A stretch of DNA of 51,530 nt from Nitrospirota bacterium (lineage in GTDB: Bacteria; Nitrospirota; Thermodesulfovibrionia; Thermodesulfovibrionales; Magnetobacteriaceae): positions 1 through 51,530 of the forward strand of contig JADFYO010000022.1 in assembly GCA_015233015.1 (NCBI GenBank), given 5' to 3'. Below are positions 18,148 through 26,618 of this stretch, piece by piece; within the stretch, counting starts at the first letter, position 1, and each line of letters begins with the position of its first letter. Both the position numbers and the translations under genes were made by a program. The notes under the pieces were generated by a model that saw only the letters and a program-made list of their open reading frames with translations, was not told the DNA's origin and searched no databases.

Positions 18148-18622
18148 GTCAGTTCCTCCCTATGAACTTCCGGTAACGCATTAGTTATTATAACTATGGT
18201 GCTGTCCGAAAGTCAAATGTCATCCAAATCCCACCATTCAGACCCTGTCGAAGGTCGCCGCCCGATTAAATCCAGCCCCCGTCTGTCATTCCCGCCAACG
18301 AGCGGGAATCCAGAGAACTCTCTACCGTGCCAACATCAAAACAAGCCGACAACACTATGTTATAAATAATATTTATATCTTTATAAAAATAATTAATTTG
18401 ACTTTATTCTACCCCCCCCCATAATAAACAAATCTTTTAAAAATCAGTCGCTTAGAGGTCTGTTTGGTTACATGAGTCTTTAAAAGAGGGAGGTATCGCG
18501 GGGAATGACTTTTTATACTTATTAGTTATGACTTTAGCATTGGCATCGTTGATTAGTATGTTGTGTGACGAAGGCGTTTTTTAATGACTTGTCGTTTATG
18601 ATGATTTTCTGGGAGGAATTAC
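18148..18622. other. Intergenic region with repeats and C9 tract
   Basis: About 475 bases between divergent genes. It contains a half-copy resembling the 17.0-kb repeat (CCTGTCGAAGG at 18244-18254), a short inverted repeat at 18288-18309, an AT-rich tract followed by nine Cs at 18412-18420, and the GGGAGGAATTAC ribosome binding site of the gene at 18623. No coding sequence is seen. Confidence 0.55.
18288..18309. repeat. ATTCCCGC/GCGGGAAT short inverted repeat (dRS3-like)
   Basis: Arms ATTCCCGC and GCGGGAAT flank CAACGA, with TGTC before and CCAGAG after. This resembles the small repeats (such as Neisseria dRS3, ATTCCC-N-GGGAAT) scattered between genes in many bacteria, where they serve as integration or recombination targets. 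One copy is seen here. Confidence 0.5.
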
Positions 18623-19276
18623 ATGAGAAAGCTTAGAGTATTGTTTGTGTGTTGTATTTTTTTACTTGTCTTTATTAATTGCGCAACTGCCTCGGCTGCA
18701 ACCGTTACTGCCATCGCAGGCGGGGGTAGACACGCGATAGCGCTGATGAGTGATGGGACTGTCTATACTTGGGGGCGGAACTCAGAGGGCCAGTTAGGCA
18801 ACGGCACGAATACGAACAGTAATATACCTGTACAGGTTAGTGGTTTAACCGGTGTTACCGCCATCTCAGGGGGGTATTGTCATACGATAGCGCTGAAGAA
18901 TGGTGGAACTGTCTGGACTTGGGGTTATAACTACTATGGCCAGTTAGGCAACGGCACGAGTACGAACAGTAATACACCAGTACAGGTTAGCGGTTTAACC
19001 GGTGTTACTGCCATTGCCGGTGGGGCGGGTTACTCTACGACAGCCATGATGAGCGATGGGACCGTCTGGGCTTGGGGTTATAACTACTATGGCCAGTTAG
19101 GCAACGGCACGAGTACGGACAGTAATACACCAGTACAGGTTAGCGGTTTAACCGGAGTTACTGCCATCGCCAGTGGGGTTTATCATACGATAGCACTGAG
19201 GAGCAGTGGGGCTGTCTGGACCTGGGGGTACAATGGCTGGGGGCCAGATGGGAAATGGAACGAATACGAACAGTAA
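18623..19276 (+). CDS. Secreted RCC1-repeat protein, N-terminal part (frameshifted)
   Basis: Starts with a signal peptide (MRKLRVLF, a hydrophobic core, cleavage likely after ASA at 25), then RCC1-type blades of about 50 residues: GVTAIAGGGRHAIALMSDGTVYTWG and QLGNGTNTNSNIPVQVSGL, repeated. The frame holds three full blades and most of a fourth, then reads GPDGKWNEYEQ and stops. Removing one G from the five-G tract at 19239-19243 restores WGQMGNGTNT and joins it to the overlapping frame at 19206-21065. RCC1 repeats form beta-propellers; bacterial secreted forms are thought to be adhesins or binding scaffolds. A good GGGAGG ribosome binding site precedes the ATG. Confidence 0.8.
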   Translation: MRKLRVLFVCCIFLLVFINCATASAATVTAIAGGGRHAIALMSDGTVYTWGRNSEGQLGNGTNTNSNIPVQVSGLTGVTAISGGYCHTIALKNGGTVWTWGYNYYGQLGNGTSTNSNTPVQVSGLTGVTAIAGGAGYSTTAMMSDGTVWAWGYNYYGQLGNGTSTDSNTPVQVSGLTGVTAIASGVYHTIALRSSGAVWTWGYNGWGPDGKWNEYEQ

Positions 19277-21065
19277 TACGCCAGTACAGATAAGCGGTTT
19301 AACTGGAGTTACAGCTATTGACGGAGGGGCTTATCATACGACAGCGCTAAAGAGCGGTGGAACTGTCTGGACTTGGGGGGGGAACGACAATGGTCAGTTA
19401 GGAAATGGGACGAATACGAACAGTTCTACGCCAGCGCAGGTAAGCGGCTTAACCGGAGTTACTGCCATCGCCAATGGGTGGAATCTTTCGATAGCGCTGA
19501 AGAGCGATGCGTCTATCTGGGCTTGGGGGGAAAATAACGAGGGCGATTTAGGCCACGGCACGAATACGGATAGTAGTGTGCCTGTACAGGTTTTATTTTC
19601 TGATACACCCACTTCTTATACTCTTACTGTCACGAAAGCCGGAACGGGTTCAGGCACAGTAACGGCGTCAAGTGGAACTCTCAGCTGGAGCGGCAGCACC
19701 GGCACTGCGTCATATACGTCCGGCACATCAGTAATTCTAACGGCAACGGCGGATTCCGGTTCTACATTTACAAGCTTGAGCGGATGTGATTCGACAAGCG
19801 GTTCTACCTGTACCATTACAATGTCAGCGGCAAAAAGTGTAGCGGCAACGTTTACCACAGCGTCACCATCTACTTATGCCCTGACTGTAACGAAGTCCGG
19901 CACGGGTTCAGGCACAGTAACGGCGTCAAGTGGAACTCTAAGCTGGAACGGCAACACCGGCACAGCGTCATATACCTCTGGCACATCGGTAACGCTGACG
20001 GCGGCGGCTGGTTCCGGTTCTACTTTTACGAGTTGGTCAGGGTGTGATTCGTCAAGCGGTTCTACCTGTACTGTTACAATGTCAGCGGCTAAAAGCGTAA
20101 CCGCGACGTTTTCATCATCGTCGTCAAATACTTATGGTTTGACTGTAACGAAAAACGGCACGGGTTCAGGCACAGTAACGGCGTCAAGCGGAACTCTGAG
20201 CTGGAGCGGCAGCACCGGCACTGCCTCATATACGTCCGGCACATCGGTAATTCTGACGGCATCAGCCTCCTCCGGTTCAACGTTTTCGGGCTGGTTTGGA
20301 TGCGATTCGTCAAGTGGCGCTGCCTGTACGGTGACAATGTCAGCGGCTAAAAATGTATATGCAACATTTGCGTCAGGCTCATCAAATGGTTATGCGCTGA
20401 GCGTATCGAAATCCGGCAAGGGCACGGGAACGATAACAAGCAGCCCATCAGGGATAAGCTGCGGCACAACATGTTCTGCGTCTTTCACATCGGGCACATC
20501 GGTGGCTCTGACGGCAACGGCCGCCTCCGGTTCTACTTTTTTAAGCTGGACAGGATGTGATTCGACAAGCGGTTCTCAATGTACGATCACAATATCAGCT
20601 GCTAAGTCTGTAACGGCTGGATTTAGTATGGACAATGAAACCGCCTCTGCGGCAATTACCTCAATCTATAATGGATATACATGGTTGTTTGGGACAGCGT
20701 CTGGAACATTAGGGACGGGAACAGCTAGCACCGGCACATACTATTACCAATGGTATTCCAATGGGGCGGCCCTTGTAGCCGCGGCAGACGGCTATATGTA
20801 CACTTATTATTACGGTACTTTGTACCCGTTAAACATGAGTTGGCAGACATTAGGTATAGCAGCCACAGGGATCAACACAATCTATAACCAATACGTCTGG
20901 TGGTTTGGGACAACATCTGGAGGCATACAGACAGGAACATCCGGCTCGTCCACATACTATGTCCAATGGTTTACCAATGGTGCCGCTGTTGTAGCCTGGA
21001 CAGACGGCTATCTATATACTTATTACAACGGCACTTCGTACTCTTTAGGGGTGAAATGGCAATAG
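19206..21065 (+). CDS. RCC1/InlB-like repeat protein, C-terminal part (frameshifted)
   Basis: Continuation of the upstream frame after a +1 shift; the GTG at 19206 is only the formal frame start and probably not a real initiation site. It carries the rest of blade 4 plus two more RCC1 blades. Four copies of a roughly 85-residue repeat follow (YTLTVTKAGTGSGTVTASSG ... WSGCDSTSGSTCTITMSAAK), like divergent InlB B-repeats with a paired-Cys loop. It ends with two copies of a Tyr/Trp-rich repeat of about 66 residues (YNGYTWLFGTASG, then WYSNGAA...DGYMYTYYYGT). The composition (Ser, Thr, Gly, Tyr) suits an extracellular adhesin. There is no membrane anchor, so secretion is by an unknown route. Confidence 0.78.
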   Translation: MGLSGPGGTMAGGQMGNGTNTNSNTPVQISGLTGVTAIDGGAYHTTALKSGGTVWTWGGNDNGQLGNGTNTNSSTPAQVSGLTGVTAIANGWNLSIALKSDASIWAWGENNEGDLGHGTNTDSSVPVQVLFSDTPTSYTLTVTKAGTGSGTVTASSGTLSWSGSTGTASYTSGTSVILTATADSGSTFTSLSGCDSTSGSTCTITMSAAKSVAATFTTASPSTYALTVTKSGTGSGTVTASSGTLSWNGNTGTASYTSGTSVTLTAAAGSGSTFTSWSGCDSSSGSTCTVTMSAAKSVTATFSSSSSNTYGLTVTKNGTGSGTVTASSGTLSWSGSTGTASYTSGTSVILTASASSGSTFSGWFGCDSSSGAACTVTMSAAKNVYATFASGSSNGYALSVSKSGKGTGTITSSPSGISCGTTCSASFTSGTSVALTATAASGSTFLSWTGCDSTSGSQCTITISAAKSVTAGFSMDNETASAAITSIYNGYTWLFGTASGTLGTGTASTGTYYYQWYSNGAALVAAADGYMYTYYYGTLYPLNMSWQTLGIAATGINTIYNQYVWWFGTTSGGIQTGTSGSSTYYVQWFTNGAAVVAWTDGYLYTYYNGTSYSLGVKWQ

Positions 21066-21224
21066 ACACGAACGCTGAATACCGTTGACGTGATTGGAAA
21101 TGGCGGCTTAAAGGCCGCCATTTCTATTTAGGCACTCTACCAGACCCCTCGTTTTCCCTGGGATAAAAAATCATGGATGATTTAGTACAACCCCATATGC
21201 TATACTCACGCTGGTGGTAAACCA

Positions 21225-22007
21225 GTGAACAGCCTTTTCCTTCATACGTCCAAAGGGGACGAAGTCGCGTATCTGAAGCATGGCTCCGGCAGCCGGAAGG
21301 TCGTCTTTATCCACGGCAATCTTGCATCGTCGGTTTGGTGGACTAAGACCCTCCAGCTTGTCAGACCGGGATATGAGGCATACGCCGTTGACCTGCCCGG
21401 CTCCGGCGGTACGCCGGATACTCGGCACCGCCATACGCTTGAATATCTGGCCTCGTTTGTCAACGATTTTACCGACGCACTCAGGTTAAATCGCTTTTAT
21501 CTTGCCGGACATTCGATGGGCGGGGGTGTTGCCCAGTTGTTTGCAATAAACTACCCTGAGAAGGTTGAAAAACTTGTTCTTATAAATTCAATCGCTATGG
21601 ACGGGCTTAACCTCGGCTTTGAGTACGACGATAACATGATGCGCGCGGTTATGAAAAACGAAACATTACTGAGGCATTGGTTGAGAGGGGTTACGCCGGG
21701 CATGGAAGACGATGAATTGTTTGAGCAAATCTTAGCACATGCGTTGAAATCATCTGAGAAGGTCTTTCTGGAGCATCCCAAGGCGATGTCCGAGGCCGAC
21801 TGGACGCACAGGATTCATCAAATCAAATGCCCCACACTCTTTGTCCATGGAATCTGGGACGATTTCATAGCTAAGACCGGCAGCGAAAAGACGGCGAAGG
21901 CTATCAGCAATTGTCAGCTTATGTATCTGGAAAAATGCGGCCACAGCCCAATGCTTGAAACGCCTCAGGCGTTTAACAATCTGATGTTTGATTTTTTCGA
22001 TAAATAA
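21225..22007 (+). CDS. Alpha/beta-hydrolase
   Basis: Alpha/beta-hydrolase fold protein of 260 residues starting at GTG 21225. The oxyanion-hole motif is FIHGNLAS and the nucleophile elbow is GHSMGGG. The acid is in HGIWDDFI and the catalytic His in KCGHSPMLE. A cap domain lies around residues 125-185. Substrate unknown: esterase, lipase or C-C hydrolase are all possible. It is a single gene between the repeat-protein gene and a 300-base regulatory gap before the flagellar island, with a GC-rich hairpin 33 bases downstream. Confidence 0.88.
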   Translation: MNSLFLHTSKGDEVAYLKHGSGSRKVVFIHGNLASSVWWTKTLQLVRPGYEAYAVDLPGSGGTPDTRHRHTLEYLASFVNDFTDALRLNRFYLAGHSMGGGVAQLFAINYPEKVEKLVLINSIAMDGLNLGFEYDDNMMRAVMKNETLLRHWLRGVTPGMEDDELFEQILAHALKSSEKVFLEHPKAMSEADWTHRIHQIKCPTLFVHGIWDDFIAKTGSEKTAKAISNCQLMYLEKCGHSPMLETPQAFNNLMFDFFDK

Positions 22008-22039
22008 TCCACAGCAATTTCAATGTAAGGATTAAAGAC

Positions 22040-22060
22040 GAAGGGGGATAATCCCCCTTC
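22040..22060 (+). terminator. Hairpin after hydrolase gene
   Basis: GAAGGGGGAT-A-ATCCCCCTTC, a ten-base perfect inverted repeat 33 bases past the hydrolase stop. It has no T run, so it is either a rho-assisted or 3'-protecting structure rather than a textbook terminator. Confidence 0.5.
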
Positions 22061-22268
22061 ACCCCTGGTTTCACACATGTTGTATCATCAGGTTTGGGCC
22101 AATTCTTAATTATTTTAACTAACTGTGTCAAAATATTAACGGGTTCAGAAATTAATTATGATAAACTATTGCTTTAATATAATATCATAATGTATTGTTA
22201 TACAGGAATAAGTATGGCGATTGGCCTTTTTCGGCCAACCAGTGCCGCATATAAACAGTGTTTTAATA

Positions 22269-22297
22269 TTGACATAGCACAAAAATAGCTATACAAT
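22269..22297 (+). promoter_or_regulatory. Consensus sigma-70 promoter of the flagellar activator
   Basis: TTGACA at 22269-22274, 17 bases, then TACAAT at 22292-22297. Transcription should begin near 22304, only about six bases before the ATG at 22310. No ribosome binding site lies between, so the mRNA would be nearly leaderless. This is the best housekeeping-type promoter in the window. Confidence 0.7.
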
Positions 22298-22309
22298 ACA
22301 ATTTATAGT

Positions 22310-23350
22310 ATGGAAATAAGAACACATTTTTATAAGCTGATCGGGAAATCCGCCCAGATGCAGCGCCTCTACAGTATGATAGAGAAGGTCTCGCGCGCTG
22401 ACAGTACGGTTCTCATAACCGGAGAAAGCGGCACAGGCAAGGAACTCGTTGCCAAGGCAATACACCATAATAGCGCAAGGGCAGAAAATCCAGATAATCC
22501 TTTTATTCCATTAAACTGCGGCGCTATCCCTAAGGACCTGCTTGAGTCAGAGTTGTTTGGGCACGAAAAGGGTGCCTTCACCGGGGCCATAAATACCCGC
22601 AAGGGGCGTTTTGAGCTGGCGGACAAGGGAACAATACTGCTCGATGAGATAGGAGAACTTCATCCATCGCTTCAGGTAAAACTTCTAAGAGTGCTTCAGG
22701 AAAGAGAATTTGAGCGCGTAGGCGGAACAAGGACAATCAAGGTCGATATCAGGATTTTGGCAGCGACCAATAAAGACCTCGGTGAGGCCGCCAATAACGG
22801 TACTTTCAGGGAAGACCTGTTCTATCGTCTAAACGTTATTCCTCTTCACATCCCCCCTCTGAGGGAACGCAAAGACGATATCCCAATACTTATTGACCAC
22901 TTTATAAACGTATTTATAGGGAAGATATTAGCTTCACGGCCAGGGCAGACGGTTCCCGAAACGCTGAAAATCACTCCAGAGACCTTGAACCTGATGCTTA
23001 ACTATCAGTGGCCGGGAAACGTCAGGGAACTTGAGACGCTGATAGAGAGGTTTGTTATTTTAAATGAGACAGGCACGATAACCCCCGACGATTTGCCACC
23101 GCGGTTTTTTGATACGAAACAACGGGCGGAATCCCCTGCAATCTCTCCATATCAGATGTCCCCCGAGGGAATTGATTTACAGGCACACCTCGATGACATT
23201 GAAACATCTTTTATCTCGCAGGCTATGGAAATCGCAGGCGGCGTAAAAAGCAAGGCGGCGGCTCTGCTAGGGCTGAACAGGACAACATTTCTCGAGAAAC
23301 TCAAGAAAAAGGGACTTGACACAAAGACGTACGAACCGCCGGCTACATAA
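22310..23350 (+). CDS. Sigma-54 activator without receiver domain (FlrA-like)
   Basis: Bacterial enhancer-binding protein of 346 residues. It is almost only an AAA+ domain and a Fis-type HTH: Walker A GESGTGKE (38-45), sigma-54-contacting GAFTGA (88-93), Walker [10 protein letters not shown] (108-116), then a C-terminal HTH ([22 protein letters not shown]). Only about ten residues precede the AAA+ domain, so the N-terminal regulatory domain of FlrA/FleQ is missing. Its level or another protein, rather than a sensory domain, would then control it. It lies just upstream of a sigma-54 promoter and the flagellar genes, which suggests it is the flagellar master activator. No ribosome binding site is visible. 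Confidence 0.88.
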   Translation: MEIRTHFYKLIGKSAQMQRLYSMIEKVSRADSTVLITGESGTGKELVAKAIHHNSARAENPDNPFIPLNCGAIPKDLLESELFGHEKGAFTGAINTRKGRFELADKGTILLDEIGELHPSLQVKLLRVLQEREFERVGGTRTIKVDIRILAATNKDLGEAANNGTFREDLFYRLNVIPLHIPPLRERKDDIPILIDHFINVFIGKILASRPGQTVPETLKITPETLNLMLNYQWPGNVRELETLIERFVILNETGTITPDDLPPRFFDTKQRAESPAISPYQMSPEGIDLQAHLDDIETSFISQAMEIAGGVKSKAAALLGLNRTTFLEKLKKKGLDTKTYEPPAT

Positions 23351-23415
23351 CCCCCAAAGCGTCGTTTTTTTGACATCCAACATTATAAAACCTTTAATAT
23401 TCGATATTTACATCA

Positions 23416-23431
23416 TGGCATATAATTTGCT
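23416..23431 (+). promoter_or_regulatory. Sigma-54 (-24/-12) promoter of TPR-kinase-regulator operon
   Basis: TGGCATATAATTTGCT has the invariant GG and GC elements exactly ten bases apart and matches the TGGCAC-N5-TTGCW consensus well. Predicted start near 23442, 41 bases before the ATG of the TPR gene. The upstream neighbour encodes a sigma-54 activator, so the circuit is local. Confidence 0.75.
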
Positions 23432-23482
23432 ACTATATTATTAAGATGTGCGTTCCGTTGTGGTAATACGTGGTATATTGAG

Positions 23483-25390
23483 ATGAATAGATTTCTGAAA
23501 AATTTGATGATTGCAGCAGTCATAGCCCAGTTTGTTTATGGCGCAGATGTGGTGTATGCCATGGACGTAAGTAAGGTGTTGACAACGCCCGGACTGAAGA
23601 AGGCGTGGGTTTTTCTTGAGGTGAATGACTATAAACGTGCGGAGGAGACGCTCAATGAATGTTATTTAAATACCACGGAGACCGGCGCCGCATGTAATTT
23701 TATCTACGCAAGGATTCTTGACAGGCAGAAAAACCCCCTGGGCGCTATTGAAGCGTACAGGAAGGCATATGCGCGCTCCACGAACTCCAGCATTCGCGAT
23801 GAGGCACTTTTCCGGAAGTCAGAGCTTTTTTTCGAAAGAAGGTACTACTATGAAGCCCTTGCAGGGTTCAGACAGTTTACCAGGTTATTCCCTAATGTAA
23901 AAAATACAGAAAAGGCTTACCTGTATCTTGCGAAATGTCTTGATCTTACAAAGGAACAACCTGAGGCACTGGCGGCTTATGAAAAGGCCGGCGATAGTTC
24001 GTCAGCACTTTACGGCAAGGCGAATATGCTTCAGAGGCTCGGCAGGTCTAAAGAGGCTCGGGAGGCATATGATAAGGCAGTTGCACAAGATGCTGGTTAT
24101 ATGGAAAAAAACGACGAGACGTATGTCTTATATGGTGAAAATCTCTTCCAGACGGGCAACATACCAAAGGCCAAAGAGGTGTTCCAGCAGTTAACAGGGA
24201 ATAAGATGGCACCCGATAACGGGACGATAACAGATAACAAGACGATAACAGATAATAAGACGATAACCGTCAATAAGTTAGATAATAACTTAAAAGATAA
24301 GGCCAACCTTGCACTTGGTGTAATTGAGGCCGGCAGCTCAAATGACAAGGATGCGGTCAAATATTTGACTGCGGCTGCCAAATCACTAAACATGGACGTC
24401 AAGGTTAAGGCCTTATTACAGCTTGCAGGCATTCAGCTGGCGTCAGAAAAATTGGCAGAGGCGAGGAAGACCCTCGACGCCTTGAAGAGGGTTTCTGTAA
24501 GCGGCAAGGACAGGGAAGACAGGGATATGATTTCCTTTGCCCTTCTATTGAAAGAGAAAGATTATAAAGAGGCAGTTAAAGTATTGAAAACTATGTTTGC
24601 CAATAAGCCGGACTCAAAAGATCTCATTCAAAAACTTGAAGCCGTTCTCAACGACGCGGCGCAATCCGATAATGAGCAGTTTATAGCCCTGTGGGAAGAC
24701 AACGGAAAGAAATTCATGGATAAATCTCACGAAAAACTTATCTTACAGGCCGCCGAAATATTGAAAGAACGCGGCGGCAAGCCGTACGTCGATGTCCTTG
24801 AGTGGATTTTACGCAACACCTCGGACGAAGAAAGGCAAAAGGCCCTCTATGCACTCTCCCAGCACTACGCCGACATTGGCGACAAGGCAACGGCCGTTAA
24901 ATACCTGGGTTTGCTGAAGAGGTTTAAAGTGCCGGCTGACGACATTCTGAGGTCTGAGGCGAAAGTGCTTTACGAAAACAATGATTTAAAGGGTGTTTAC
25001 GAAAAATTGACGGCCATGAAGCATTTGAAAAAGGAGGACATCTCAATGCTCAGGGATACCGTAAGTGTTGCCGCGGACAAGGAGAAGGCACTGGCGTTTT
25101 ACGAACAGGCAATGAAAGGTCTGGGGGGTGAAACCGGAGACGCCATGACGATGGCAGAGAATTTATATCTTATTGGCAAAAAAGACGAGGCCGTTTATTA
25201 TTATAAACAGGTTCTTGCCAAAGACCCGTCAGACGAATGGGCACTCTACAGGATTGGCATAATATTAGGCGGCGCCGAGGGGAAAGAGGCATTGAAAAAA
25301 CTCAGCGAGGGGAAATCTCAGTTGAGTAAATTTGCAAGGTCGATAATCCAGGGGGACAGCATTAATAAATCACTGGAGGATTTACAGTAA
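23483..25390 (+). CDS. Exported TPR-repeat protein
   Basis: A 635-residue protein with a signal peptide (MNRFLKNLMIAAVIAQFVYG, cleavage likely after VYA at about 26). Many tetratricopeptide helices follow, e.g. ARILDRQKNPLGAIEAYRKAY, ALAAYEKAGD, GNIPKAKEVFQQL and a final YLIGKKDEAVYYYKQVLAKDPS. It should be periplasmic. A Thr/Asn-rich linker at about 248-266 comes from an 18-bp tandem repeat. It is the first gene after the sigma-54 promoter and is followed 27 bases later by the kinase gene, so it is probably co-regulated with flagella. A role in motor or basal-body assembly is possible but not shown by the sequence. Confidence 0.8.
   Translation: MNRFLKNLMIAAVIAQFVYGADVVYAMDVSKVLTTPGLKKAWVFLEVNDYKRAEETLNECYLNTTETGAACNFIYARILDRQKNPLGAIEAYRKAYARSTNSSIRDEALFRKSELFFERRYYYEALAGFRQFTRLFPNVKNTEKAYLYLAKCLDLTKEQPEALAAYEKAGDSSSALYGKANMLQRLGRSKEAREAYDKAVAQDAGYMEKNDETYVLYGENLFQTGNIPKAKEVFQQLTGNKMAPDNGTITDNKTITDNKTITVNKLDNNLKDKANLALGVIEAGSSNDKDAVKYLTAAAKSLNMDVKVKALLQLAGIQLASEKLAEARKTLDALKRVSVSGKDREDRDMISFALLLKEKDYKEAVKVLKTMFANKPDSKDLIQKLEAVLNDAAQSDNEQFIALWEDNGKKFMDKSHEKLILQAAEILKERGGKPYVDVLEWILRNTSDEERQKALYALSQHYADIGDKATAVKYLGLLKRFKVPADDILRSEAKVLYENNDLKGVYEKLTAMKHLKKEDISMLRDTVSVAADKEKALAFYEQAMKGLGGETGDAMTMAENLYLIGKKDEAVYYYKQVLAKDPSDEWALYRIGIILGGAEGKEALKKLSEGKSQLSKFARSIIQGDSINKSLEDLQ
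24224..24277 (+). repeat. Three 18-bp tandem repeats inside TPR gene
   Basis: Units ACGATAACAGATAACAAG, with small changes, repeat three times in frame. They encode TITDNK-like hexapeptides in a linker between TPR blocks. Being a multiple of three, copy-number change would alter linker length without breaking the frame. Confidence 0.8.
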
Positions 25391-25417
25391 CAGTTAAATA
25401 ACATATAAGGAAAACTA

Positions 25418-26581
25418 ATGGAAACCTTAAAGCCAATGGAAGACATATCGCGTTTAAACGACGCATTTCAAAATTTTATGCTCGCATCGCAAAGTCTCGA
25501 GCATATGTATCAGCAGCTCAAAGACCGCGTGCTCTATTTGACCGAGGAGCTTGAGGAGAAGAACAGGCAATTAGAAAATGCCTTGTATAACACTGAAGAA
25601 GCGGAGGACTACCTGAAGGGGATTCTGGAGAGCCTTAGCGAATCGATAATTGTCATCGATCCCTGCGGCGATGTTACCATGTTTAACAAGGCAGCCGAAA
25701 AACTGATAGCTCTGAGCGCGGAAGACGTAATAGGAAGGAAGTTTGACAGTCTTGGAATAAGGCTTGAAAGCGATGGGTCAGATACGTTTCTAAAGACGCG
25801 CAAAAAGACGCATAACGTGTTCATATCACGCTCAAATGTAACCGACTCGAGGGGGTCTGTCAGAGGACAGGTGATAATGATACAGGATATGACGAGGATT
25901 AAGGAGCTGGAGTCCCATCAGGAGCGAAACAAACGCCTCATAGCAATGGGTGAGATGGCGGCACAGATAGTGCATGAAATAAGAAGCCCTCTTTGCAGCA
26001 TAGAGCTGTACGCCAGTATGCTTGAAAACGAACTGGGCAACGCACCCCAGACAACCTTTGCAAAGGGAATCTACACAGGGATAAGGAGTCTTAATAACAT
26101 ACTTACAAATATGCTGTTTTTCGCAAAACCGCAAAAGCCGGTCTTCCACGCCCTGAACTTAAACTCCATAGTGAGTGAGACAATATTCATGCTGATGCCG
26201 CTGGTAGAGGCGCGTGGAATAAACTTTACGAGGAGAGAGTGCAGCGACGTCCAAATCCTTGGCGACGGCGAGCTGTTAAAACAGGTACTTATGAACGTAA
26301 TTATAAACGCAATACAGGCTGCCGGTGAGGGCGGCGAAGTTGGTATCAACGAAAGTGTAAACGGCGCCGCTGTCGTAGAGGTTACAGACAACGGCGAGGG
26401 CATAGAGCACGAAAACCTTGAGAGGATTTTCGATCCTTTTTTCAGCACAAAGGAAAAAGGCACGGGACTTGGGCTTGCCATTGCCTCGAAGATAATGCTG
26501 GTTCACGACGGGATAATCAGGGCGAGGAGCGAAAAGGGCATGGGCAGCACCTTTCAGATTGTTCTGCCGCTAAAATTATGA
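25418..26581 (+). CDS. Cytoplasmic PAS sensor histidine kinase (FlrB/FleS-like)
   Basis: Histidine kinase of 387 residues with no membrane helices. An N-terminal coiled coil (about 25-65) is followed by a PAS domain (about 65-160, ILESLSESIIVIDPCGDVTMFN). The HisKA phosphoacceptor is H186 in VHEIRSPL. The HATPase domain has the N box (NVIINAIQAA), G1 (DNGEGIE), and G2 (GTGLGLAIA). Cytoplasmic localisation, PAS and position just before an NtrC-type regulator match FlrB/FleS, which read flagellar assembly state. Its ATG lies 28 bases after the TPR gene behind AAGGAAA. Confidence 0.93.
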   Translation: METLKPMEDISRLNDAFQNFMLASQSLEHMYQQLKDRVLYLTEELEEKNRQLENALYNTEEAEDYLKGILESLSESIIVIDPCGDVTMFNKAAEKLIALSAEDVIGRKFDSLGIRLESDGSDTFLKTRKKTHNVFISRSNVTDSRGSVRGQVIMIQDMTRIKELESHQERNKRLIAMGEMAAQIVHEIRSPLCSIELYASMLENELGNAPQTTFAKGIYTGIRSLNNILTNMLFFAKPQKPVFHALNLNSIVSETIFMLMPLVEARGINFTRRECSDVQILGDGELLKQVLMNVIINAIQAAGEGGEVGINESVNGAAVVEVTDNGEGIEHENLERIFDPFFSTKEKGTGLGLAIASKIMLVHDGIIRARSEKGMGSTFQIVLPLKL

Positions 26582-26618
26582 CCGGAATTATGTTACAATA
26601 ATTAATGAGGAGAGCCGA

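Larger units (their letters stand above)
22008..22309. other. Intergenic region ahead of flagellar island
   Basis: About 300 bases without a gene. It holds a strong hairpin at 22040-22060, an AT-rich stretch with TATAAT-like sequences near 22178, a second hairpin TTGGCC-tttttc-GGCCAA at 22221-22238, and the promoter at 22269-22297. Confidence 0.6.

Noticed and set aside
18412-18420. C9 tract as a phase-variation switch
   Set aside because: It is intergenic, about 200 bases before the next start codon and not placed between promoter elements that I can recognise.
19616-20640. CRISPR-like or DNA-level repeat array
   Set aside because: The periodicity of about 255 bp is a protein-domain repeat (InlB-like) with codon-level drift, and there are no constant short repeats with unique spacers.
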